A DNA stretch of 64,000 bases from Streptomyces sp. BA2. Its GTDB lineage: Bacteria > Actinomycetota > Actinomycetes > Streptomycetales > Streptomycetaceae. A model generated the notes under the pieces. The model was not told where the DNA came from, did not search any database, and saw only the letters and a list, made by a program, of their open reading frames with translations. The DNA is taken from positions 3,546,001-3,610,000 of the forward strand of contig NZ_WSRO01000002.1 in NCBI RefSeq assembly GCF_009769735.1, given 5' to 3'. The position numbers and the translations under genes were made by a program. Position 1 is the first letter of the stretch; each line of letters starts with the position of its first letter. This document shows positions 18,956 to 26,820 of this stretch, in pieces.

Positions 18956-19465
18956 TCAGTGCGTACGGCGGACGATGAGCCAGGCGCTCTGCGCGACGAT
19001 CAGGGTGAGCAGCCACAGCAGCTCCAGCGGGCCCGCGAGCGGCCCGAACGCTGCACCCAGCGCCAGCCACGCCGTCGCGGCGGTGGCGAGCAGAGCCAGG
19101 CCGATACGCCAGCCCAACACGCCCCGGTCGGCCGCCGGCCGGCGGCGCTGAGTGATCAGCAGCCACGCCAGCGGGCCCGCAGCGAGAGGGGCGAGCAGCA
19201 GGCCGGACCACCAGGCCAGCGTGTGCAGGACGGCCGTGACGGGCAGTGCCAGTACGGCGAGGGTGAGTGGGGCGAGCGCACGCCGGTGCTCCCACAGCAG
19301 TCGCCCCAGGAAGCCAGCGGCCTCGCGGGACAGGGACGGGCGGTCGGGCACGACCACGATGAACGGCTGAGCCGAGCGGCGCCGGCCACGCTGGCGCGGG
19401 ATGCGGACGGTGGTCGCCCCGGCGGGCACCTTCACGCCGCGGCGGGTACGGGTACGACTGGACAC
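18956..19465 (-). CDS. membrane protein of the transfer/spread module
   Basis: The product is a 169-residue basic-tailed membrane protein. The N-terminus is highly basic (SSRTRTRRGVKVPAGATTVR and RQRGRRR). Three or four hydrophobic segments follow (LTLAVLALPVTAVLHTLAWW, LLLAPLAAGPLAWLL, IGLALLATAATAWLALGAAF, LELLWLLTLIVAQSAWLIV). It lies 17 bases upstream of the traA-like gene in the same operon direction. It resembles Spd-type proteins in general layout but I cannot assign a named family. Confidence 0.7.
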   Translation of the reverse strand: MSSRTRTRRGVKVPAGATTVRIPRQRGRRRSAQPFIVVVPDRPSLSREAAGFLGRLLWEHRRALAPLTLAVLALPVTAVLHTLAWWSGLLLAPLAAGPLAWLLITQRRRPAADRGVLGWRIGLALLATAATAWLALGAAFGPLAGPLELLWLLTLIVAQSAWLIVRRTH

Positions 19466-19510
19466 AGCGAAACTCCTCGGGTGAGGGAAAGGGTTGGGGT
19501 GCTGTGCAGG

Positions 19511-19894
19511 TCAGGCGGTGGCACGCTGCGCGTCAGCGCACAGCACGCACATGCCGAGCGATGTCGGCAGGCAGTAGCTGTAGATCACGCCGCAGACCGG
19601 GCAGGTGCGCCGGGCGAGCATCGCCAGCGCGAGCGCACCGCACCGGCGCGAGGTCATCGGCCGTACCGGCTTCGCGCGGTCGATGCGGTAGAGGAAGGCC
19701 ACCTTCGCCCCGGACTTACGGCCCCGGTGACGCAGCATGGCCTGAGCGACGATCGGCTGACCGCCCGGCCGCAGCCCCTTCGCACGCAGCTGCCGGCGGG
19801 TGGCAAGACCAGGCGGGGCGTAGCGCCACGGGTAGGTGGGAATCCCGTAGCGGGCGCCGGTGGGGTCGTAGCACTTGCTGTAGGCCGCGGGCAT
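19511..19894 (-). CDS. RRQRL-motif zinc-binding protein
   Basis: This 127-residue protein contains LATRRQLRAKGLRPGGQ, the signature of the RRQRL-motif zinc-binding family found in actinomycete mobile elements. A C-terminal Cys cluster, CPVCGVIYSYC and MCVLC, probably holds one zinc. The start ATG at 19894 shares a base with the stop of the DUF2637 gene (TGATG), so translation is coupled. The function is unknown; a DNA- or RNA-binding role in transfer or spread is plausible. Confidence 0.78.
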   Translation of the reverse strand: MPAAYSKCYDPTGARYGIPTYPWRYAPPGLATRRQLRAKGLRPGGQPIVAQAMLRHRGRKSGAKVAFLYRIDRAKPVRPMTSRRCGALALAMLARRTCPVCGVIYSYCLPTSLGMCVLCADAQRATA

Positions 19895-20901
19895 CAGACC
19901 AGCACCCCGTCAGTCTCGAAGGTCGGGTGGCCTGTGTCGCGCAGTTGCTGGTAGCGGGTGGCGACCCAGCCCACCGACCAGCCACACAGCTCCGCAGCGG
20001 ATCGCACCGGAAGGCCCGCCTCGAACGCGGCCTGCACCGTGGCGCGGGCCCGCTCCTCGGGAACCTTCTCCATGGCGGGACCTGCGGCCAGCAGCGCGGC
20101 GCGTTCACGCTCGGCCCGCGCAGTGCGCTCGGCCTGTTCACGGCGTTCACGCTCCAACCGCTCGGCCCGCTCACGCTCGCGGCGCTCGGCCTCCTCGCGC
20201 TCACGGCGTTCACGCACTTGCTGGAGCTGTTCACGCTCGCGTTCAGCGCGTTCACGCTCGGCGCGCTCCGCCTGCTCGCGGGCCTGGTCCCGTTCGCGTT
20301 CCTCGCGGCGCGCCCGCTCCTCGCGCTCGGCCTGCTCGCGGACCAACCGGGCTTCGTGCTCGCGTTGTTCGCGCGCCAGCATCGCGGCGTGCTCGCGCTC
20401 CTCACGGGCCAGCCGCATAGCCGTCTCACGACGCTCGACAGCCGCCTTCTCCCGCGCCGCGCGCTCTGCCTGCTGGCGCTCCTGCAGCGCGGCCACCGCA
20501 GCAGCGATGGCGCGCCGGTAGGCGAGCCCGGTTTCCGCAGTGACGATCAGCAGCAAGGGTGCGACCGCGTGCACGGCCACGCCCACCAGGTCCTTGTTCA
20601 GTGCGGAGTCCGCGACGTTCAAGGCCAACGTCATGCAGCCGGTCATCCAGCGCAGGGCGATCGGCCACCGGCCGCCGTACCCTCCGAGCCGTGCCAGCAC
20701 CGCATCGAGTCGGACCACGATGACCACCGCCGCGTCGACCACGAGGGGCAGGATGGGCGCCGTCCAGTCCCACTCGTCGGGCGTGTGCTCGGCCGCGAGG
20801 GGCGTGACGGTGAGGATCGAGTAGAGCATGGCGCCCGCGACGATCAGCCACGTGCCAATCGACAGCGCGCGCTCGGCTGAACGGATCTGAACGCTGTTCA
20901 C
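19894..20901 (-). CDS. DUF2637 membrane protein with long coiled coil
   Basis: The product has 335 residues. Four N-terminal membrane segments come first (for example LSIGTWLIVAGAMLYSILTV and ILPLVVDAAVVIVVRL). A charged Arg/Glu coiled coil of about 130 residues follows, built on repeats such as REERERDQAREQAERAERER. The C-terminal helix-turn-helix is SAAELCGWSVGWVATRYQQL. DUF2637 proteins are constant members of Streptomyces AICEs and plasmids and are thought to assist spread. A membrane anchor joined to a DNA-binding end could tether the element at the septum; that is inference. The GTG start overlaps the upstream stop as GTGA. Confidence 0.85.
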   Translation of the reverse strand: MNSVQIRSAERALSIGTWLIVAGAMLYSILTVTPLAAEHTPDEWDWTAPILPLVVDAAVVIVVRLDAVLARLGGYGGRWPIALRWMTGCMTLALNVADSALNKDLVGVAVHAVAPLLLIVTAETGLAYRRAIAAAVAALQERQQAERAAREKAAVERRETAMRLAREEREHAAMLAREQREHEARLVREQAEREERARREERERDQAREQAERAERERAEREREQLQQVRERREREEAERRERERAERLERERREQAERTARAERERAALLAAGPAMEKVPEERARATVQAAFEAGLPVRSAAELCGWSVGWVATRYQQLRDTGHPTFETDGVLV

Positions 20902-21182
20902 GCCTCCACCTCCGCCCGTGAACGCACCCGCACCTCAGCGATCAGACCGACCGGCGAGGCGGGGTCACCGAAGGTCTCGCTGTACTCAGACCAGGACCAC
21001 TCGCCACCGGGGACCGGCTCGAAACCGAGCCCGCTGAGCGCCTGCGTGCGGTCCGTGAACGTGGGAATCGGCGCGAGGCCGAAAGTGTGCTCCGGCCACG
21101 GGTCGGTGGTGTTCAGCAGCACCACATACAGCCGCCAGCGGCCGGCGCTCATGGACATCAGCGCGGTGAACTCCCGCGGCAT
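20898..21182 (-). CDS. DUF6303-type small protein
   Basis: This 94-residue protein (MPREFTALMSMSAGRWRLYV...) is rich in aromatic residues (FEPVPGGEWSWSEYSETFGD) and ends RVRSRAEVEA. It resembles the DUF6303 family of short AICE proteins of unknown role. The ATG at 21182 overlaps the upstream stop by one base and its stop overlaps the DUF2637 start, so it sits inside a tightly coupled operon. No membrane or metal-binding motif is visible. Confidence 0.72.
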   Translation of the reverse strand: MPREFTALMSMSAGRWRLYVVLLNTTDPWPEHTFGLAPIPTFTDRTQALSGLGFEPVPGGEWSWSEYSETFGDPASPVGLIAEVRVRSRAEVEA

Positions 21183-21508
21183 CACGCCGCCACCGCCAGC
21201 CCCTGCACACAGCACACCGACGGCCGACGGCCCTTACGGGCCCGGCGGGGCCGCGCCGCCCGCTTCGGCAGGTCGCTCACCTTCAGCAGCTCCCTGGCGT
21301 ACGCGGCAGCGATCGGGTCGACCTCCCGCAGCTCCGCGAGCACGTCGCGGGCCACGTCCAAGCGGGCCGCGCGGTCCTGCTCGGACTCCGTGGCCGTGCC
21401 GATGAACAGCTCCACATCGAACCCCGCCGAACGCTCAGCGAAGCCCAATGCCAGCTCCGCGAACTCGGCCGCGGTAACAGCGATATGACCAGCAACGATG
21501 CACTTCAT
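21182..21508 (-). CDS. hypothetical AICE protein
   Basis: This 108-residue protein starts MKCIVAGHIAVTAAEFAELA at the ATG at 21508, with GGAGCAC upstream. The first 80 residues are helical and acidic (LDVARDVLAELREVDPIAAA). The tail is strongly basic and then has a CC pair (RPRRARKGRRPSVCCVQ). It is the first gene of the coupled set leading into DUF6303, DUF2637 and the RRQRL protein. Family unknown to me. A nucleic-acid-binding tail is possible. Confidence 0.68.
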   Translation of the reverse strand: MKCIVAGHIAVTAAEFAELALGFAERSAGFDVELFIGTATESEQDRAARLDVARDVLAELREVDPIAAAYARELLKVSDLPKRAARPRRARKGRRPSVCCVQGLAVAA

Positions 21509-21544
21509 GGGTCGTGCTCCTCTCAGACGGGAACGGCCCAAACA

Positions 21545-21574
21545 GCGGCCCCGGTGTTCGAGCACCGGGGCCGC
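21545..21574 (-). terminator. hairpin terminator after the ParB-like gene
   Basis: Perfect 12-bp arms GCGGCCCCGGTG and CACCGGGGCCGC enclose a six-base loop (TTCGAG), between the ParB-like gene and the next minus-strand gene. It would isolate the regulatory gene from the transfer operon. Confidence 0.75.
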
Positions 21575-21656
21575 ACGCCGTTGGAGATAGGGGAACTCCC
21601 AGAACTCCCCACCGCCCCCGGCCGGACCGGCTCGGGGGCGTCTGGGCAGCACAGGG

Positions 21657-22076
21657 CTACGTCGTTCGCTCGTGCGCTCTTGCACCTGCGCGACCGTCCA
21701 CGGGCTGGAATCCCAGGCGGTGGAACGGGAAGGGCTCGCACTCCACGGTGCGAACGTGCGGGTCCCAAAACCACTGGAACGGGAAGCTGGGCACGCGCAC
21801 CTCCAGGGCGATGACGGCCCGGTGGTGTCCCTCGAAGACGAACACAAAACCGTCCCGCTCACGAACGCCCAAGAGCAGGGGTTCCAAGATTCCCTGCTCG
21901 GGGATCGAGGATCGAAGCTCTGCCAGCGTCCGGCGGTCCCGTCCGTGGCGCTCGTGGTAGCGGCGTGCACCGGCCCACGAAGAGAATTCCGCGGGCCGGA
22001 CCAGGCCGGTGCGAAGTGCCGATGTCCGCATGCGGCCAGTCCAACGCCGCGTGCCAGCGTGTGCGGCCATGCTCAT
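21657..22076 (-). CDS. ParB-like nuclease-domain protein
   Basis: This 139-residue protein contains a ParB N-terminal-like core: RDRRTLAELRSSIPEQGILE, then PLLLGVRERDG and FVFEGHHRAVIALE. The GHHR sequence takes the place of the GERR/GNRR phosphate-binding motif. There is no centromere-binding helix-turn-helix, so it is not a standard partition ParB; related single-domain proteins act as regulators or nucleases on mobile elements. The ATG at 22076 has GGAAGGG just upstream. It is transcribed divergently from the XRE regulator across a 535-base gap. Confidence 0.72.
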   Translation of the reverse strand: MSMAAHAGTRRWTGRMRTSALRTGLVRPAEFSSWAGARRYHERHGRDRRTLAELRSSIPEQGILEPLLLGVRERDGFVFVFEGHHRAVIALEVRVPSFPFQWFWDPHVRTVECEPFPFHRLGFQPVDGRAGARAHERTT

Positions 22077-22611
22077 CAGCCCTTCCGCCTGCCGATGGTG
22101 GTGACCGGTTGTCCGCAGCGCTTGGCTCGCGGTCCGGGGATGGAACGGCGCCGCCATGCCGGTCAAATCACGGCCGCGCCCATCGCTTTCGTCGGCTCAC
22201 TGCCACTCCTTCAAACCGTTGAACAGGGGATACGCACTGCAAGGGGGACCAAGTCCCCACCCTCCGGCCGTTGCTCGCGGTCACCGGGCCACCTCGCCAG
22301 TCAGGCCGAAGCCCTGATTTCTGGCCTTAGCGGGATTGCAGCGTCCCCGCCCTGTGCTCTTCATGCAGGTCAAGCCGTCGTGCATCCACACCCCGCTCGA
22401 AGCGGGACATGTATTACATGCCTCTCACCGTGGCAGATCAGTTCCGCGTCGTCAACCTTCGGATTGCTTGGAGTCGGAACTGCCGCCCTCGATCAGCGAC
22501 ATGACCAGCTTCGCAACGAAGTGCCGGACGTTGGACTCCGTGCATGTACGACTTGCATCCGACTCGCTAGGGTCGAAGTCGTCCCAGGGCGTCCCAGACG
22601 GGAGAAGTCGT
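22077..22611. promoter_or_regulatory. divergent promoter region between ParB-like and XRE genes
   Basis: This 535-base gap has no convincing gene. It contains a perfect 13-base palindrome CATGTATTACATG (22408-22420) and, nearer the XRE gene, TGCATGTACGACTTGCAT (22541-22558), which repeats the same CATGTA/TGCAT words. These are plausible operators for the GntR-type or XRE regulator encoded nearby. I cannot place -10/-35 boxes with confidence. Confidence 0.5.
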
Positions 22612-23382
22612 ATGGCGAACGAGAGGCTCCGCGGGGCGATCGTGGAGAGTGGCCTCAAGCTGGAGCAGGTGGCAGCACGTATCGGGGTATCCCCCAAGAC
22701 CGTCGACCGTTGGATCTCCGAGCCAAACCGCAAGCCCTACAGGCGATTCCAGTACGCGGTGGCCTCGATGCTTCAGCGCGAAGTCTCGTACCTCTGGCCA
22801 GACGAACGGACCTCCGAGGAGGTCACCGCCTCCAGCGACTCGGAGGTGATGAAGCTCTACCCCCATCGCTCCGTCGTTCCGCCAGACACCTGGGCGAAGC
22901 TGTACGCCGACGCGACCACGCACTTCGACGTACTGGTCTACTCGGGATTTTGGCTGACCGAGGATGCACGGTTCCACCGACTCGTACGGGAGAAGTCAGC
23001 TGCCGGCGTGCCCGTGCGGTTCATGCTTGGCGACCCCGACAGCGCGGCCGTCGCCATCCGCGGCGGGGATGAGGGCATCGGAACAGCCATGGCAGGCAAA
23101 ATTCGCAATGCCCTCATGAACTACGCGCCACTCTTCCGGCTGCCGAGCGTGGAGTTCAGACTCCACGACACGACTCTCTACAACTCCATCTATCGGGCGG
23201 ACAACCAGCTGTTAGCGAATGGGCACGTCTACGGCGTTGGCGCATACATGGCGCCCGTACTCCACCTTCAGCGAATCCCCGGCGGTGAACTGTTCGACAC
23301 GTACACAGAGAGCGTGGAGCGCGTGTGGGAAACCGCGCGACGAATCACTTCTCCCACCGACCTCAAAGGCGCCACAGCATGA
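22612..23382 (+). CDS. XRE-family regulator with DUF5919/PLD-like C-terminal domain
   Basis: This 256-residue protein has an N-terminal helix-turn-helix (LKLEQVAARIGVSPKTVDRW). The C-terminal domain resembles DUF5919, with FDVLVYSGFWLTED and the HDTTLYNSIYRADNQLLANG segment followed by HVYG, reminiscent of a phospholipase-D-type HxK pattern without the full motif. ATG 22612 has GGGAGAAG upstream. It overlaps the Nudix gene by ATGA. Codon 201 is TTA (23212-23214), rare in Streptomyces and read by the developmentally controlled bldA tRNA, so synthesis may depend on growth stage. In pSAM2-like elements the gene here activates replication and transfer; equivalence is inferred. Confidence 0.8.
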   Translation: MANERLRGAIVESGLKLEQVAARIGVSPKTVDRWISEPNRKPYRRFQYAVASMLQREVSYLWPDERTSEEVTASSDSEVMKLYPHRSVVPPDTWAKLYADATTHFDVLVYSGFWLTEDARFHRLVREKSAAGVPVRFMLGDPDSAAVAIRGGDEGIGTAMAGKIRNALMNYAPLFRLPSVEFRLHDTTLYNSIYRADNQLLANGHVYGVGAYMAPVLHLQRIPGGELFDTYTESVERVWETARRITSPTDLKGATA

Positions 23383-23852
23383 GTCGTACCGACCACTTCC
23401 GCGACCCGAACGCTCCCGCCGCCAACTCGGTCGTACCGTCCGTCACTGCCGTTGTCCGCAACGCACAGGGAAGCATTCTGCTCATCCACAAGACCGACAA
23501 CGGACTGTGGGCGCTGCCCGGCGGTGGCCACGACGTCGGGGAGAGCATCAAGCAGACAGTCGTACGGGAGGTAGACGAAGAGACCGGAATCGCAGTCGTC
23601 GTAGAGGACATCGTGGGGGTCTACACCGACCCACAGCACGTCATCGCCTACGACGATGGCGAAGTCCGACAGCAGTTCTCAATCTGCTTCCACGCCCGCC
23701 CTGTCGGCGGCAGTCTCCGGACCAGCTCCGAATCCAAAGAGGTCCGCTGGGTCTCCCCTGCGGACCTCGACGCATTGGACATTCACCCGTCCATGCGGCT
23801 CCGGGTCACCCATGGTCTCGACGACTCGCGGACCGCTCCCTACATCGGCTGA
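23379..23852 (+). CDS. Nudix hydrolase, Pif-like (transfer immunity) candidate
   Basis: This 157-residue protein has a complete Nudix box, GGGHDVGESIKQTVVREVDEETGI, split here as GGGHDVGESIKQ and TVVREVDEETGI, matching Gx5Ex7REUxEExGU near residues 46-70. It hydrolyses a nucleoside diphosphate linked to an unknown moiety. In pSAM2 the Nudix protein Pif prevents redundant transfer between cells already carrying the element. The same gene neighbourhood (XRE, Nudix, GntR) makes that role likely here. Translation is coupled to the XRE gene; its 3' end overlaps the convergent HD gene by 13 bases. Confidence 0.85.
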   Translation: MSRTDHFRDPNAPAANSVVPSVTAVVRNAQGSILLIHKTDNGLWALPGGGHDVGESIKQTVVREVDEETGIAVVVEDIVGVYTDPQHVIAYDDGEVRQQFSICFHARPVGGSLRTSSESKEVRWVSPADLDALDIHPSMRLRVTHGLDDSRTAPYIG

Positions 23853-24409
23853 TTCGCCTGCTCCAGGGACGAAAGACGCCCCTCCACGCGATGCACTGCC
23901 GCGTGAATCTCAGGGGCGGCCCTCTGGATGAAGCGACCCACAATCGTGTCTGCACCGTAGCGTCCTACGATCTCGGAAACCCGAGCGTCAGACGTCGTGT
24001 GACCGCCATCCGGCGTGGTCGTCATGTCGCAGAAGATCAGCGCGTCAACCAAATCAGGGCGCTCCAGCTCGAACTCGCCTTCGAGTTCCTCACGGAGCCC
24101 TCGCTCCTCCGCCTCCAGCAGCGCGCACGAGTGATGCGCCACGAGGCGGACGACTCGCTCGTCCACACCTTCCTGGTCACGGAGGAAGCGGGCCCCATCG
24201 AGCGGGTGGAAGCCGGTCGAGGCGATCCGGGGCGAATAGCCGACGTCATGGAGGACTGCCGCGGCCTCCATCAGGTCCGCATCGCCTCCCAGGATCGACT
24301 GAAGGGAACGGGCCCGCTCGGCAACTCCGAGGGAGTGCGACCAGCGTCGCGGCAGCGGTTCGGACAGCAGCGATTCGGCGAGACCGTAGGCGCGCTCAGT
24401 GAGATCCAT
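23840..24409 (-). CDS. HD-domain phosphohydrolase
   Basis: This 189-residue protein has HD-superfamily metal ligands: RRWSHSLGVAERA, AAVLHDVGYSPR, GFHPLDGARFL and RLVAHHSCALLEAE. The set fits a metal-dependent phosphohydrolase acting on nucleotides. HD proteins of this type often accompany the GntR regulator in AICEs. I choose ATG 24409 with GGGGA close upstream; a TTG at 24418, two bases after the GntR stop, is the alternative. It follows the GntR gene in the same direction and converges on the Nudix gene. Confidence 0.8.
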   Translation of the reverse strand: MDLTERAYGLAESLLSEPLPRRWSHSLGVAERARSLQSILGGDADLMEAAAVLHDVGYSPRIASTGFHPLDGARFLRDQEGVDERVVRLVAHHSCALLEAEERGLREELEGEFELERPDLVDALIFCDMTTTPDGGHTTSDARVSEIVGRYGADTIVGRFIQRAAPEIHAAVHRVEGRLSSLEQANQPM

Positions 24410-24420
24410 GGTCCCCAAGG

Positions 24421-24867
24421 CTACGAGGCCCCCTGTCCTGTCGGGAGAGCGCGAACCTGCCGCCGGCGGTTAGGGCCCATCTCGATGAGCCCCCGGCCTT
24501 CCAACAACGCGAGCGCGGAGCGCACTGCCGTACGAGACACCCCGAACTCATCGCACAGCTCCTTCTCGGAAGGGAAGGGAGCTCCCACTTCGACACCCTC
24601 GCGCCGGAGGACGTCCGTCACCTTCTCCACGAGTGGTCGGCGGTCGCCAGTCCCTGTCACGAACCAGCCGGCGCCCTGGACAGACTCGATGACACCATCG
24701 GTCTTCAGCGTCTTGAGCGCGCGGCCGATCGTGGAGCGACCCACACCGAAGGTGCGCATCAGCTCCGCTTCGGAAGGGAGCGCATCGCTGATCTTGCCTT
24801 TCTCGATCTTCTGTCGCAGAGACTCCGAGATCTGCAAGTACGTACCTCGCGGACTGGCCTGCGGCAC
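24421..24867 (-). CDS. KorSA-like regulator with two tandem GntR-type winged helices
   Basis: This 148-residue protein consists of two GntR-type DNA-binding domains and nothing else. Domain 1 has LPSEAELMRTFGVGRSTIGR and then ALKTLKTDGVIESVQGAGWF. Domain 2 has FPSEKELCDEFGVSRTAVRS and then ALALLEGRGLIEMG. There is no UTRA, FCD or other effector domain. The GTG at 24867 is supported by GGGGAGGG; the upstream open frame lacks similarity. Position beside the Nudix and XRE genes matches KorSA, the pSAM2 transfer repressor. The duplicated domain could bind two adjacent operators or act as a pseudo-dimer. Confidence 0.8.
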   Translation of the reverse strand: MPQASPRGTYLQISESLRQKIEKGKISDALPSEAELMRTFGVGRSTIGRALKTLKTDGVIESVQGAGWFVTGTGDRRPLVEKVTDVLRREGVEVGAPFPSEKELCDEFGVSRTAVRSALALLEGRGLIEMGPNRRRQVRALPTGQGAS

Positions 24868-25270
24868 GTAGCCCTCCCCTGATGGTCGTTGGTGGTAGCT
24901 CTTCGCTGACGTATCGCCGCTTCCAGCTTCGCATGCGGCGGCTTTTGCACAGAGGCTTCCGACCAGCGCTGGAACCCAACTCAACCAGCCACACGCCAGG
25001 CATGGGGGTGGCCCGGAGTGAGCGGACAGCTCCGCCATTGGGCACCGTAGGCCCAGCGACGGTGGACTCGTAGGTCTGACAAGGAGGCCTAGGGCAGAAC
25101 TAGACACGTCGACACCAGACGGGTAAACAAGCTCGCGATGAGAAGTTCTCTTGCTCGCAAGCCCATAAGCCGAGGACTCGAAGTGGCCGTTAGGCCAACG
25201 TCTCAGGCGCCCGGCAGGCGGGATAGGCCATCCCGTGCAACCACCCAATCACCCACAAATCGGAGCGCGA
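24868..25270. promoter_or_regulatory. intergenic junction between control module and TIR/SLATT cargo
   Basis: There are 403 bases without a convincing gene between the divergent GntR and SLATT genes. G+C falls from the element average towards the lower value of the cargo near its right side. Promoters for both genes must lie here, but no unambiguous -10/-35 pair or terminator was seen. The change in composition suggests the cargo was added next to the control module. Confidence 0.4.
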
Positions 25271-26197
25271 GTGACACAGCTTCAATACGGCCTTGGCAAC
25301 GATGACCTCCCGGATGTTCAGCGCTCTGCAGACACCACCTCGATGGAGGGGCAGAAGAGCTATTTGCGCTGGACTAAATTCCGCCTTCAATTCGTGGTGG
25401 CTGCCGCTATAGCTGGTGCGCTCACTATCAGCTTGGATAGCGAGTGGCAGAAACAGGCCCTCACAGGATCTTCACTTGCACTCTTCCTGCTGGCTCTCAT
25501 GTCAGAGATCATCCTTCTAAATTTCCACCCCGAAGACACGTGGTATCACGGTCGAGCCGTCGCAGAATCAGTAAAAACACTGGCGTGGAAATTTTCGGTA
25601 TGCGCCGACCCATTTCCTGCTGACAGCACCTTCGAAGACGCCAAACGCCTCTTTCATCAACAACTTAGCGATATCGTAGCCGAGTCGCATATTCTCGCAG
25701 ACTATAGCTCTTCTGGAACACAGCAAGTGAGCCACAGAATGACAGTCCTGCGAGGTGCAACTCTGGCTGAACGAAAGGCGGCATACGCCCGAGACCGAGT
25801 CGAGGATCAGCGGTCATGGTATTCACGGAAAGCAAAGGAGAATGAAAGTAGCGCTTTCAAATGGCGAGTTACTCTCGTGTGTGCAGAGATGCTTGGCGCA
25901 CTGAGTGCAATCTTGAGCCTACTCAGCATTGCACCACTCGACGCGGGAAGCGCGCTAGCAGCGGGGGTGGCAGCCGGCGGCGCATGGATCGAGGTCAAGC
26001 AATTTGACACCCTTTCCAACGCTTACGCACTCACAGCAACTGAACTTGCGCTTGTGAGTGCTGCAGCGGAACAAGCCACCGACGAAGGATCGTGGTCAAA
26101 GTATGTGAATTCTGCCGAGCAGGCCATCAGTAGGGAACACACCATGTGGTTGGCACGTCGCGTCCGCACGCGGCTGCCAAGGAGGAGGGAACCATGA
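25271..26197 (+). CDS. SLATT/DUF4231 membrane effector-like protein
   Basis: This protein of about 308 residues has two N-terminal membrane helices (LQFVVAAAIAGALTISL, about 39-55; SSLALFLLALMSEIILL, about 66-83). A helical cytosolic region follows with the DUF4231-like WYHGRAVAESVKTLAWKF and LRGATLAERKAAYARDRVED. Then comes a second hydrophobic pair (VTLVCAEMLGALSAILSLLS, SALAAGVAAGGAWIEV). SLATT proteins are proposed pore-forming effectors linked to nucleotide-signal defence systems. GTG 25271 has GGAG upstream; GTG 25235 is the alternative. The stop overlaps the TIR gene start by ATGA, so the two are a unit. Base composition is well below the genome average. Confidence 0.78.
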   Translation: MTQLQYGLGNDDLPDVQRSADTTSMEGQKSYLRWTKFRLQFVVAAAIAGALTISLDSEWQKQALTGSSLALFLLALMSEIILLNFHPEDTWYHGRAVAESVKTLAWKFSVCADPFPADSTFEDAKRLFHQQLSDIVAESHILADYSSSGTQQVSHRMTVLRGATLAERKAAYARDRVEDQRSWYSRKAKENESSAFKWRVTLVCAEMLGALSAILSLLSIAPLDAGSALAAGVAAGGAWIEVKQFDTLSNAYALTATELALVSAAAEQATDEGSWSKYVNSAEQAISREHTMWLARRVRTRLPRRREP

Positions 26198-26805
26198 GCA
26201 CGACGAATCAGGCAATCGCCAACGAGTTGGCGCGGCGTGAGTTGCGCAGGATTTCAGAATCCTATGCAGCCTCGAAAGGCTCTGCAAGTCGGCATAAATG
26301 CTTCCTCAGCTACCACGGAGCAAACGCAACTGAGGTACTTGATTTCGTCAATCGTTTCGAGAATGTCTTCATCCCTCGGGTAATCGGAATTACCGAAGAC
26401 GACCCAGCAATACAAAGCGAAAACTCCGAGTACATTATGGACACGATTCGGGAGAAGTATCTATCCGACTCCACCGTGACCATACTCATGGTCGGTGCCT
26501 GTACCTGGTCTCGAAAGATTGTAGATTGGGAGATCTACAGTTCCCTTCGTCGGGACAGGGTAAATCGACTTAATGGCGTAATGGGGATCCGGCTTCCCAG
26601 CACTGCCGGGCAGAGGCCAAAGATTTTGGGTCGATTTAACGATAACCTCGGTGAACCAGAAAGCTACGCACGCTACTGGAGCTATCCCGACAACGCCCAA
26701 GCCTTGCAGACGTGCATTCAAGATGCCTTCGATGCGCGGTCCGACCGTGCGAGCCACATCGTCAACACGCTTCCCCGTATGACTCGCAACTCGGCATGCC
26801 CATGA
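26194..26805 (+). CDS. ThsB-like TIR-domain protein (MTH538/DUF1863 type)
   Basis: This 203-residue protein has a TIR-like flavodoxin fold. The first strand is HKCFLSYHGANATEVLDFVN, the middle region NSEYIMDTIREKYLSDSTVT, the next strand ILMVGACTWSR, and then KIVDWEIYSSLRRD, with a Glu where TIR NADases place the catalytic one. This subtype is the ThsB component of Thoeris, which makes a cyclic ADP-ribose-like signal on infection. GGAGGAGGG before the ATG and the ATGA overlap with the SLATT gene imply coupled expression. I propose signal synthase plus membrane effector; no ThsA gene is present. Confidence 0.75.
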   Translation: MSTTNQAIANELARRELRRISESYAASKGSASRHKCFLSYHGANATEVLDFVNRFENVFIPRVIGITEDDPAIQSENSEYIMDTIREKYLSDSTVTILMVGACTWSRKIVDWEIYSSLRRDRVNRLNGVMGIRLPSTAGQRPKILGRFNDNLGEPESYARYWSYPDNAQALQTCIQDAFDARSDRASHIVNTLPRMTRNSACP

Positions 26806-26820
26806 ACCGCACCTACGGCT

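Noticed and set aside
21657..22076. Standard ParB partition protein
   Set aside because: It lacks the helix-turn-helix and dimer domains, has GHHR instead of GERR, and no parA is nearby.
24882..25073. A small plus-strand gene in the gap before the SLATT gene
   Set aside because: The composition is biased, it has no ribosome site and no similarity to known families, and it overlaps the GntR gene's leader.
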